Shown here piece by piece: positions 36,630 to 48,400 of a stretch of 64,000 nucleotides of DNA. The notes under the pieces are model-generated. The model had not been told where the DNA came from and did no database searches. It was given only the letters and a program-made list of their open reading frames with translations. This DNA is from Solanum dulcamara (lineage: Eukaryota; Streptophyta; Magnoliopsida; Solanales; Solanaceae). Position 1 is the first letter of the stretch. Each line of letters begins with the position of its first letter. A program made the position numbers and the translations under genes. The DNA is taken from positions 76,396,001 through 76,460,000 of the forward strand of contig NC_077240.1 in NCBI RefSeq assembly GCF_947179165.1, written 5' to 3'.

Positions 36630-38930
36630 TGTAATGACCCGTTAGGTCATTTTGAGAACGAATCCTCCTCCTTTCATATGAGATCCTTCCCGTAAAATTT
36701 TAATGGGTTATTTGGACTATTCGGTAACTTTGCTTAATTAGTTGAGGGATAATTTTAGGGAATTAATTTAATTGATGGGCTAAAGTGTTAATTTATTTAA
36801 TACCCTATACCACTTTTCTTATATTTATTAAAATAGGTTAGTAGGGCTTGTAAATTTTAATACATAATTAATTTGGAAAAAGGAAAAAAAATAATATATA
36901 TATAAAATCTGATGGCCTAATGCCATCAGATGTAACAAAAACAGAAAGAGAGAGCAGCGACGCAAACAAAAAAAAACTGGAGAGAAAAAAAATATAGAGG
37001 AAGAAAGAAAAGAAAGGGAGAAAAGAAAAATAAAGAAGAAGAGAAAAATAGGGATTTTCATTCCAAAGCGTCAAGGTATTTATTCTCATCCTTTCCATTA
37101 AATTTTCATGTGATTATGAATATATTTTTAGGGTATATTGGTGGAGAAACAATGTTGAAATAAGAAAATATGACCCTAGGGTTCTTCATATAAAATCTTG
37201 ATTTGAGGGTCGAATAACGATCCGTTTTAGCTGAAATTTGACATGTGAGTTTATTTTATCATGAGTGAACATAATCGGAAAGAAAATTTCAGATTTGACT
37301 TCAATGACATAGATGAGTTAGTTCCTGAATTTTGATATATTAAAATAGATAATTAAATATTAGGTATATTATATTTTATGAATTACATTAAATTTATAAT
37401 ATTGGGGAAATTAGAACCTAACCCTAGGCTTAAAATTTGGAAATATGAGAGTTGACATGTTATTTGACGTCAACATTAAGAACTTGATTATAGATTTGGG
37501 TAGGTTTTGGGTCTAGGCTAGACATATAATAATATGGGTGTTGTTAGTTTCAAAATCTTATTGTGGTTATTTATTTGACTAGATTACATTGATTTGGAGA
37601 CCCAACGAAAAGGGAAGGATCAAGTACCAGTGTAATTGCTTGATTAATTAAGGCAAGTGAATTTCTAAACCTCAGTTTAAGCTTGTAGATGCTTGTATTT
37701 CCGTGTTATGTGTATTGGGGAGTAATGAGAATTGGATTGGATTATTGACTGTATGGTTGGCCTTAAAAATGGAGATAAAGGGTATAAAATGGTGATATAA
37801 TGACATGTATTGGTGAAAATGATATGTTGTGATTATGGATTTATTTTGGACATGTGAAATGACTATGTTGATGTGAGATAAGAAAAATTATTATTGTTGT
37901 CATGTTATTATCGTGAATTATATGAACATGAATTGATTGCATTGGTTCTGACATATTATGTGAGACTGAAAATGATACGAAACAAAAGGGGTCGGGCCAC
38001 ACGCTCCGTGGCAGATATTATGAAATAAAGGGGTCGGGCCACACGCTCCGTGGCAGGTATTATGAAACAAAGGGATCGGGCTACACGCTCCGTGGCAGGT
38101 ATTATAAAATAAAGGGGTCGGGCCACACGCTCCGTGGTAAGATATATATATTGAGGGGACGGGCCACATGTTTCGTGGCAGGTTACATGGACAGAAATAT
38201 CCCCCATGGGTTCCGGACTGTAATTCAGCGGATGTGTACCGATAGGACAGACATGCATCATCTTATTGCATTGCATCGCATTTTGTTGATATTTGTGAAT
38301 TCGTGTTTACCCCTTTATTGCTCTGTATATGCTGAACTTGACTTGAGATGATTCATTGATGAGGTTATTGATGAGTATTCGTGGACTATGTTGCTGTTGT
38401 TGTTGTACAAGTGTAGAGTTGGACTGGTTTTATGTAGGTTGTAGTTAAGGAGGTTCGGTTGGGAGGACAGGAGTACTTGTGTCTATCAAGTTTGGCTTAG
38501 TTTTAGTTATCCACTTGCTGAGTACCGTGTTATTTGGTACTCACCCCTTGCTTCCACACTTGTGTAGGTTGTGAGCCGGACCTGTTTGATCTTCTAGAAT
38601 TTTCTACCACTTCTGAGGCTATCATTTCGAGTGTTGAGGTAGTTGTTACATCTATCTAGTAGACACCTCTTACTTTTTTATTATGTTTTAGTCTTATTCT
38701 AGAGACAAAGACATTGTGATTGTATTCTCTTTCGCACTTCGGTAATGTATTAGTGGCTTGTACACGTGACAACCAGTCTTGAGGAATTTTGAGATTATTT
38801 ATTTATTTTTGACTAAGTTAAACCTTGCTTTATCTCAATTACTTTCGCATTTACTTTTCGTTGGTTATTAGACTGACTTATCTCGGTGGGTTGAGATGAG
38901 TGCCATCACACCCGGATTCGGGTCGTGACA
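36630..38930 (+). mobile_element. Complete solo LTR (Ty3/gypsy type), 2301 bp
   Basis: Starts TGTAATGACCCGTTAGGTC and ends GGATTCGGGTCGTGACA. Flanked by ATTAT at 36625-36629 and 38931-38935 (perfect 5-bp duplication). No primer-binding site or internal domain follows, so the element was reduced to one LTR by recombination. It contains a 42-bp tandem array at 37990-38190. Confidence 0.9.
37990..38190 (+). repeat. 42-bp tandem repeat, five copies, inside the solo LTR
   Basis: Units centre on GTCGGGCCACACGCTCCGTGG followed by an AT-rich spacer, at exact 42-bp spacing (TCGGG at 37992, 38034, 38076, 38118, then a diverged copy at ~38160). The GC-rich half contrasts with the AT-rich surroundings. 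Its repeat-encoded frames are not genes. Confidence 0.9.
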
Positions 38931-39129
38931 ATTATTGTCAGAAGTTCACCAATAGAAACTTTTCACTTTAACACAAATATAAAAATATCCTTTTGGGCGG
39001 GCCCATAACAAAAGTAATGACATGTATGGATTCTTCTAGATTTTCATTTTGACCATTAATTATACAATTATTATTTGCCTTTAAATGAAGTTAAAATTAC
39101 TAAAATGTCATTAGTCGTTCTGGCTCTTA

Positions 39130-39724
39130 TATATATATATATATATATACTGTTAGATTGGATTGTTCTGCTTGCAGGTTGTAGTTATGAAGGTTCAGAT
39201 GATGTTATGTATATATACTGTTAGATTGGGTTGTTCTGCTTGCAGGTTGTAGTTATGGAGGTTCGGATGGTGTGTCAGGAGTACTTGTTTCTATTTAGCT
39301 TTACCTGCGTTTATTGTATTACTTGTTGAGTACCATGTTGTTTGGTACTCACCTTTTGCTATCTACACCTGTGTAGGTTTTCAACCCGAACCGTGACACG
39401 AATTCCTTTCTTTTGCATCCGCGATTTCGAGCGAGAAGTAGTTGTCGACATCGGCGATCTCTTATTTCTTTTACATGCTTTGTTCTGTTTGAGAGAAGCA
39501 CACATTGAGACTTGTACTTATTTTCATTTCTACTGTATTAGAGTCTGGTACATGTGACAACCAAATTCTTTTGAGTATTGTAGACGACTAAGACTTTCGC
39601 ATTTTCATACTTATCTATCTATTTAGACTGTTTCCGCTTTAATTCCACTTTTGTTTGGGCTTTGGGTTGACTTGTATCGATGGGTTGAGATGAGTGCCAC
39701 CACACCCGAATTCAGATCGTGACA
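39130..39724 (+). mobile_element. Truncated gypsy LTR 3' part with internal duplication
   Basis: Parallels 38400-38930 of the solo LTR (GAGTACCATGTTGTTTGGTAC, CACCTGTGTAGG, GGTTGAGATGAGTGCCACC) and ends in GATCGTGACA at 39724. 'GTTCTGCTTGCAGGTTGTAG' is duplicated at ~39164 and ~39230. Confidence 0.75.
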
Positions 39725-39826
39725 GTCCGCTTGTAAAATTACGCTGAGTATAATTTGTTGTTATCGTTATTGCTATGCAAAATTACATACTTAGGAGACC
39801 ATTGCTCCTTAATTGTTCGTCAGATG

Positions 39827-40286
39827 CAGGGCGGATCTATGTAGATCAGAAGGGGTGCCACGCCACTCTGTGATCTCGGTTGAAAATCTATATATACATT
39901 TATATTTTGTATATATATTTATAAGAAAAGTATAAATATTAAATGTGACAACCTTTGAAATAAGGAGTCTTATGGTGCATGTGGTTAAAGCTCAGGTTTA
40001 ATATCATAGGGATGCAAGTTTGAGTCTTGCTGTGGGGTGTATTTTCTTAATTTTTTTTTATCATGCAAGACATCGTTAGCTAATTTATTGTAAAAAAATT
40101 TGTGAATAAGTAGATTAAAACAGTAAACCTCTTGTAAGTAAAATCTTAACTAAACTAACATATGTCTAAATTTTGTGTGTAAACTTGCTAATAAATACTA
40201 AGTATTATCTTTTTCTATGCTGAAGTTTTTGCTACTGTTCAAAGCAGTGTGACACCCAGAAATTCAAAATTCTGGATCCGTCTCTG
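39827..40286. mobile_element. hAT-type MITE, diverged
   Basis: Ends CAGGGCGGATC and (inverted) CAGAGACGGATCCAG. Flanks GTCAGATG and ATTAGATA agree at 5 of 8 positions, a possible decayed duplication. A tRNA-like stretch at ~39970-40045 parallels the Pol III-like module of the 20207 copy. Confidence 0.6.
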
Positions 40287-40294
40287 ATTAGATA

Positions 40295-41133
40295 TATTCA
40301 ACATATTAATATTACGATTCAAGATATATCTATTAAACATTATTCCTAAAATATCTTTTAACATCGAAGCAGTTATCAAAAATCTAAGGTTCGAATTCAT
40401 ATAATATTGTAATTATTTAAGCGGTGAACCATAATACAAAGATTATTATATTGTAAATAATAATATATGGATTACTATATAAGAATTGCTTGATTTTGAG
40501 ACATTTTTTTAGATAGTCTTATTTTCATGCATTATACGTACTCTTCTCTTACATTTTATTTTATATAAAATAATGTATAAATACTTTCATATATTATATA
40601 AAATTAGTACACGCAAATATGATTTTATATACTTATTCGGAGTTTTATACTGAATACCAATACTATATTAATTAGATAGAGATTATATTAAATTCTTCAT
40701 AATTTTATAATGGAAATCCTACTTGTATAAGTGATTCAAAACTATATACAAAAATTGATTTTTTTCTCCTATAAATTTTGAAGTCTTTAGGCGTGTTTCA
40801 AGTGTCTATTATTTAATAATTTTTTATTATTATTTATCCTATATCTCATACTATATTTATTTTGTAGATTTATTTTTCAAATAATAATACAACACAATAT
40901 ATATACAATATATTGTAAAATAATACGTTACAACCATTCAAACAGTGTAACTAAACACATAATTAATGTGTCCATGTAAGAGAAATTAGAATTGTACTGA
41001 CTTGAAACTAAAGCTACCACTACCCATTATTAGAGTAATAAAACCACATCTTTCAACATTAATAATAAGGACCCTAGCCCCATAGGGAGTCACTTTTGTA
41101 AAGGTACGGCTTACTTCTAATATAAATTTTTTT
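40295..41133. other. Intergenic, nothing recognised
   Basis: AT-rich; no gene seen. Confidence 0.5.
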
Positions 41134-41221
41134 AACAACAACAACCCGGTGAAATCCCACATCGTGGGGTCTGGGAAAGGTAGAGTGTACGCAGACCTGA
41201 CTCCTATCAATGTAAGACGGC
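41134..41221 (-). mobile_element. TS-SINE-type / RTE tail, minus strand
   Basis: (AAC)n at left, then 'CGTGGGGTCTGGGAAAGG', GTGTACGCAGACCTGACTCC. Truncated before the GGAAAC block. Confidence 0.75.
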
Positions 41222-41991
41222 TTTTTTTAACGTGAATTTAAATTTAATTGTGCTTTAATATGAGTATCGAACACTGAATGGAAAATCTAAAAAAAATAAA
41301 AATAATAAGGACCCTTGTACAGTATTTCTCCCATTCCAAAATAAATATCATTTTAATAAAAAATATTTTAAAATAATTACCTTGTGAAAAACTTACAACA
41401 AAAAAATAATCACTAATTTCAATTATATTCTTGAATATAAAAAAATTACTTCTTTTTTGATAGTGTTTAATTTATAAAATATATCTAATAAATAAAAGTA
41501 ATTTGATAAATTATACCTTATTTATATTTTTTTAAGTAAAAGATCAAAAACACATATAAAGTATCTTGATTTTTCGAGTTTTATGTCTGAACTCACATAA
41601 ATTTCCTATTTGAATTATCACACAATATTTATCAAAACACACCTCAATTATCATTAATATTTTCTGATAAAAAAATTGAACATTTAATATTTAAGGTGTG
41701 TTTCGACTTTCTACTCACACACTTAATAATTTAAGTACAAAACTTGGAATCGACAGAGTATTAATTAATGTATGTTCTCCACACATGGTTGAAGAGTTAG
41801 AGAAATGTGACAACTGTTTTTTTCAGATCAGCCTCTTCAAGATGAAACCAGAAATCAGAGCAATAATTTATAGCAAGTGTAAAATGGAGAAAGAAGAAAC
41901 AGCCGAAATATCAAGCTTCCCACTTTCTTTTTTGACTTAGCAGCTAAAAGGGTCCTTCAACATTCCCTTTTTCTAGTACTCAAAAGTTTCA
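41222..41991. promoter_or_regulatory. Upstream region of the NEK6-like gene
   Basis: AT-rich to ~41840. The last ~150 bp is less AT-rich and may include the start of the leader. A frame at 41698-41940 has no family resemblance. No core promoter can be assigned with confidence. Confidence 0.35.
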
Positions 41992-42243
41992 TTTTGATTC
42001 AAATCTTACCACTATTGGATAAAAAAAGCAATTTTTTTGCTGTTTAAATGCCATTTCTTGAATACCCAAATGGCTGTTTTGATTCAAATCTTATCATTAT
42101 TGGATAAAGAAGCAATTTTTTGTTGTTCAAATGTCATTTCTTGAATACCCAAATGGTCATTTTGATTCAAATCTTACCATTATTGGATAGAGAAGCAATT
42201 TTTTGCTGTATGAATGTCATTTCTTGAATACCCAAATGGCTAT
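41992..42243 (+). repeat. Three tandem ~84-bp units upstream of NEK6-like start, each with a uORF
   Basis: Units begin TTTTGATTCAAATCTTA at 41992, 42077 and 42160 (spacing 85 and 83 bp). Each contains ATTGGATA(A/G), AGCAATTTTTT and 'TTTCTTGAATACCCAAATGG'. Each carries an ATG opening a short frame: 42048-42107, 42131-42190 and 42214-42270 (19, 19 and 18 residues), all with the core FLEYPNG. Frames 1 and 2 end in the next unit's GGATA(A/G); frame 3 ends in unique sequence. The array lies 170-450 bp above the kinase ATG, so it may be in the leader. Confidence 0.85.
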
Positions 42244-42439
42244 TTGGGTTTCAATCTGACCTATCTTTGATAAAGAAATAGTATCTCTGTGTAAATTTTT
42301 GTCGGTAGGACAATTTATCTGAAAATGGGTAGGAGAAAATTGCAGGCGATCCAAAAATTGAAGTGGGGTTTGTCTGATGATGAAGAAAATGTACAGTGTT
42401 GAATGAATTCCTCTTTATCTTTTTTGAACAAATTAACAA

Positions 42440-45400
42440 ATGGAGTCAAGAATGGATCAGTATGAGATTATGGAACAGATTGGTCGTGGAGCATTTGGTG
42501 CAGCAATTCTAGTGCATCACAAGCAGGAGAGAAAGAAGTAAGGAGTATAGTTTTTTTTTCTAACTGAATTTGAGCTTTGAATTTCTCTTAGATTGATTTG
42601 GTTTTGTAAAATTTGTTTTCTGGGGTTTGTGGAATTGATAGGTATGTGCTAAAGAAGATTCGTTTGGCTCGACAAACAGAGAGATGTAGGAGATCTGCTC
42701 ATCAAGAGGTACATATTTTGTTCCTTTTGATTGGTTATGTCTATCGGAAACTGTCTCTCTATCTCTACGAGATAGGGGTAAGTTTGCGTATATTTTATGC
42801 TCTCTAGACCTCCCTTGGGTTTGTTGTTGTTGTAAGGATTTTACCTTTTGTCCTTTTGTTTCTATTTGAATTTACTATATAAGGAGTCAGAGGGGTTACT
42901 TACTCAAAGAAGGAAAGATTCTTTAGCTTAATCTGTAGAGCATAATGTCCTTACACTTTAACTTAATCTGTAGAGCATAATGTCCTTACCTTCCAAGTTC
43001 TTAAATTGCATATGATTAGCTACTGTTGAGTTTGACTTCCACTTCTGTTTTTTCTTTGATTATCCATTGAATGTTTAAAGGGGCTTCCTTGAAACACAAG
43101 GAATCTCTGGATGTCCCGAATTCTGAATTTTCTTGATCTTCTCTCGCTATGACAGCCCGTTGATTGTATTATGATATCAGTTCATAGATATTGTAGATTT
43201 GAAATTCATCTTATTCTTGGAAATATAAGGGAAATGTCATGAAGAATACTTGAACTCGTAGTGGAGCTAGAGTTTTGAGCGTATGGGTTCTAGATTCTAG
43301 AAAAAGAAAATTATTGGTTTCTTGATAAATTATTTATGCATATTAAGTTAATTTTGTAATGCTTGTCAAGATACATTACATGTTTGTCGATTGGTCGAAA
43401 TCGCAACTTAGTTCCTCTTCTCGACTTAAATGACCAGAGTTCGAATCTCGACCGAGGGTCTATCGGAAAGAGTCTCTCTACCTATGAGATAGGGTTAAGG
43501 TCTGGGTACACTCCATTTTGTGGGACCACACTGGGTATGTTGTTGTTGTTGACTTCATTTCGCGTCTTGTGTTTAGGGCCGTGTTGCTTTTCTCTGAGCA
43601 TAGCACTAGTAGCACAATGGATCTATACTTAGGATTTTTACATAGGTGTAATCCAAATTTTGATGTGCAGATGGCGTTAATTGCACGGATTCAACACCCA
43701 TTTATCGTTGAATTCAAGGAAGCATGGGTAGAGAAGGTGAAAGGCGTGAAGTTTTAGCCAGTGTAGACTTACCTTCTCTCTGCAAATTGTAACTATTTTG
43801 CTCTTTGTGTTAATCATAATGCAGGGTTGCTATGTTTGCATTGTTACTGGCTACTGTGAAGGTGGCGATATGTATGTTTCTTAAACAACTGAAGTCATGT
43901 AGACATAGTTTTCTATTATTATTGCTTTTATAATAACAGAAAACATCTCTTTTTAATAGGGCTGAACTGATGAAGAAAGCAAATGGACAATATTTTCCAG
44001 AAGAGGTATATTGATAGATTATTAAGCTTATTATTAGATTGAGGAATGTTAGTTCTACATTTGGATTGTAAATCATGAACATGGCCAAATGGGTTTATAG
44101 CACTTAGAACTTACAAGATGAATTGTTCACTTCATTGGTGGTACTGTATGATTTATCTAAAACAAACTTCAATTACTCGATATTTTTGTTTGTTGACCAT
44201 TCAAGTAAATGTTTGCAGAAACTTCTGAAGTGGTTCACTCAACTACTACTGGCTGTAGAATATCTGCATTCAAATTATGTGCTGCACCGTGACCTTAAAG
44301 TATGTTATATGATATTTGTTAATATGTTTGTGTTTACTGTTCTCTCCTAATTTCCTAATATAATTTTACGCCTGTTCTGGCAGTGCTCAAACATCTTTCT
44401 CACCAAGGAACAAGATGTTCGCCTTGGTAAGTTCATGCAGGTGTTTTTCACTGAAGTCGAGGTGAATGCAAGTCTAATTTTGACAATACTTTTTGTTGCA
44501 GGGGATTTTGGGCTTGCAAAAACATTGAAGGCAGATGACTTGGCTTCTTCAGTATGTGTCTGATATACATTGCCTTTTAAATTCTGTCCAATGAAGTGCA
44601 AAAATTTGCACTATAGGTCCCATTATTAGTATTGCTTGGTATGGAAATTTTCGGAACTTTTGATAGGACTACTTACTTTAGTTTGCACCTGTAGAAAAGT
44701 ACAGAAAACAAATTGGGAGACATTGTCAGTTGTTTAGAATATGACATTGAAGTTTGAACAGATATTTAGGTGATACACTACTTTTAGTTAATTATTTTCA
44801 ATATAAATGTTAATTAGTTAGTGATATAAGAAAAAAAAAAACAGGCACAAACACAAATTATTGACATATATATATATGTTGTTGCTAACCTACAGACGTG
44901 ATACTAACTTTAGTTTAATGTATTCTTTCGCCACTTTTGATTTGTCTTTACTCAAGTCTTATCCATCTTTTGGAAGCTTAAAATCCCGATTTGACCTTTT
45001 TGATCCCGGACAGGGAACTAATTGAATTTGAACATTTGGTACTTGCTTTAGGGGTACATTCAGGATTTGTGGTTCTGGTGATAAAACAATACTAAAATAT
45101 TAGGACATTGTCAGTGGTTTCTTGGATGAAGATGTGGGCTTGACGTTGATTTAAGACATTGTCAGTGGTGTTGTCTTGAAAATACCTGAATAATATTTGG
45201 AAGTATTTTGTCATGTCTTCTTCGCTTCTGTTATTTCTTCTCGCGGACTGCTTTGTTATGTTTTTTCTTGAGCCGGGGGTCTATCGGAAACTACCTCTCT
45301 ACATCCCAAGTTTGGGGTAAGGTCTGCATACATACTACCCTCCCCAGACCCCACTTGTGGGATTAACTGTGTATGTTGTTGTTTTAAACATTTTTCTCTG

Positions 45401-48400
45401 AACAGAGAAAGCAAACCAAGGATGCAGAGTTGACCCCCATCCGAAGTTCAAATAAAGGAAAAACATGAAAAGAAAAATGAAAAAGATGTCATTTACAAGA
45501 AGTAGTCATGCAATACCTGATCAAAATGTAGTTATGCAATAACTAAGGATGGAAGAGACTCTTTAGGATGCTGATGATGTTTTTGTTAAATATTCCAGGT
45601 GGTTGGAACGCCCAATTACATGTGCCCTGAACTTCTTGCGGACATTCCTTATGGTTTTAAATCAGATATTTGGTCCCTAGGTATGCAGCTTTCTTTCCCT
45701 TATACTCTCTCCATCAAAGTAGTATTTATATCAAGTAATGCTATTTGACAATGGTGTCACGTTGTAAGAAGTACCACATGCACATTTATTTGCGATTTTC
45801 TGGGAAGATACCAACATCTATATGTCATCTGACTTTATGAGCAATCATTTCTTCACCAGGCTGCTGTATGTATGAAATGGCTGCTTATCGACCTGCATTT
45901 AAAGCATTTGTAAGATTTTCTCCTCTTCTCTATTTCTTCCATTGTCATGGCAACTCCTGGGGTCTTAAATGAGAAAGAAATTGATCTACTCCATTTGTTA
46001 TTTGGATAATTTCGCACGGGGACCACAAATACTCGTGAAAATGCATATTTTAGAGACCTTAAAAGTTCAAGTTATCCAGTGTCATTGTTGCTTGAAGTAT
46101 TCTGTTGGATTTATGTTCATTATATAATTGCATTTCGGTACTTCTTTAATGTGAAAAGTTCTGGATGTAACCTGTTTTAGGTCTGAAAGATTTTTTTGGT
46201 TTTACATCTGGAAAACACTCGCAATGTGGTGCATTTTTCCTATTGAAGCAAATAAGTGAAAAATCACGTTCATGAACTTTTCCTTGTATCTGTCTTCCCT
46301 TTTAAGTTTAGATTGGACTGAAAGTGGCTTTTTATCATGATTCAGGACATGGCGGGATTGATAAGCAAGATTAACAGATCATCCATTGGGCCTCTGCCAT
46401 CTTGTTATTCTCCATCCTTGTAAGTATGGCATTTGTTCGTGTTACTGCAAGCATAATTTACGTTTTTGCTAAGTTTTTGTTATACAACAACAACAACATA
46501 CCCAGTAAAATCCCACTAGTTAGGTCTCTGTGGAGGTTAGAATGTACGCATACTTGATCCTTATTATTGTAAGTCGAGAATTATTTAATCTATTTGCAGA
46601 TCTGATATAAATAAACAGAAGTGCCCTCTATGCTGTCAAAGAGTGGATACTGTTATTTATTTACTTATTTTAAGTTTGCAATATTTTCTTTGGGCTGTTT
46701 TTGTTATTTGCCTGTGGATACCCGTCATTTAGTCATGGTTCGAGAGACAATTATCTTATAGTTATATTGTTTTAGCTTTTTCCTGTTTCTCATTTACTGT
46801 TAATGTTCTGCAATATTCTGTCTTCTCTGTCCCATGAAAAGTTTTTCTTGATTGGTTTATGATGGTATCAAACTTAAATCACTATGATCTGTATAGTCCT
46901 ATCATAAAGAAAAAGTTGTTACAATAAGTAAATAAATATGAAACAAAGGAATATCAGATCGTGTGTACTTTCCCCATCCTTACGGCGGATGGTTAAGTCT
47001 TCAAGTTTTGGTATATTGTCTTTCTACAACCTTTAATTCAGTTTTTCACCAAGTGTTCTTGATTTGACTTTCTCCTATTACACTTGGGACAGAATGTAAG
47101 TTTAGTATATTCTCTAGGATGATGTGCTTAAGTCTCAGTAGTGAATGTATTCAATCCAAATGTATTTGTCCAATTAGTGTCTGCTTTGAAAGCAGCCTCT
47201 CTACCCCACAAAGATAGAGGTAAGGTCTACGTACATCCAAAACTTTCTGGATTTTCGTCTCTCAATTTGAAGAGGCCGAAGCATGTTAAGTCCTCGACCC
47301 CTTCCAGTTTGGGTGACAGGGTAAATTGTGGAGAAGCTCTCTGTTTACCATGTTCCAGTTGAAAGTCAAGTCAAAACTCTTTTTTAGCTTTTCCAATTTC
47401 ACTTTGTGCTATACCTTTTTTTAAAAATTGGATTTTTGTAGCAAATGTAAGTCAGCAATCTGATTTAATTTCAGTAGTTTGTCAATTATTCATAACATAG
47501 AATAATCCATGTAAAAGTAAATTATAGTATAAAAAGCTTAAATTGAATAGAATTCATTGGTTAGTATGTGTGGCACTACGCCAATCCACAGATGCTCTGC
47601 TTAAGTAGTTGTTCCAATTGTCAATGTATCTCAGTCCCAATCTTGATATTCATACGCTTTTCTTCTGTTATATATTGCTTTTCACAGGAAAACACTTATT
47701 AAAGGCATGTTAAGAAAGAATCCTGAGCATCGTCCCAGTGTAAGCTTACCAAGACTTGCTCTCACTTTTCTTTTGTGTCAGATTAATAATTCAACCATTT
47801 GACATCAACCTTTCCAGGCTTCCGAGCTCCTGAAGCACCCGTATTTGCGGCCGTATCTTGAGCAATACCGACCATCCTTTATTACTCATGTAGGAAGCTA
47901 TCCTGAAAAACCTCTCACTACTGGCCGTGACTCGAGAAAGAATATGGCAGAAAGCCAAAGTAGTACAAGTTCTTGTAGTGATAAAGATAGTTTGAAGTCA
48001 AAGGAGAAAAACATCCAAAACAGGGCTTCCAATTATGATTATAGGGGTTCTGATGTTGATGTTGCATTTGTTGATGATGATATTGACTTTAGGCAACTTC
48101 ATTCCTTTGACGAAGATCATGGAGATGATACTTTTCCTGAAGATACAGATGACTTTGAATCTAAGAACATCATTGATGACGAGAGGAGATGCGATGCAGA
48201 AACTAAGCAACCAAGAGCAATAAAAAATATCATGTTGGCTGTGAAAGAAGGAAAAATGAGAGAGCATAGTTCCCCAATGAGGGGCAGCCGAACGAAGGTT
48301 GGTGTACAGAAAGCTAACACTGAAGCACCACCAAAGGTCCCAAAACCAAGTGCAGTTGCTCCTTCTAAACCCAATGCAGAGACGCCATCTCCCGGATCAA

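Noticed and set aside
37990..38190. CRISPR-like array
   Set aside because: Whole units, spacers included, are repeated; this is a eukaryotic LTR minisatellite.
37918..38276. Repetitive proteins with HGACGPTPLF-type units
   Set aside because: They are translations of the 42-bp array inside a solo LTR; both overlapping frames look equally 'protein-like'.
41698..41940. 80-codon frame upstream of NEK6
   Set aside because: No family resemblance and no splice or expression signal; at most part of a leader.
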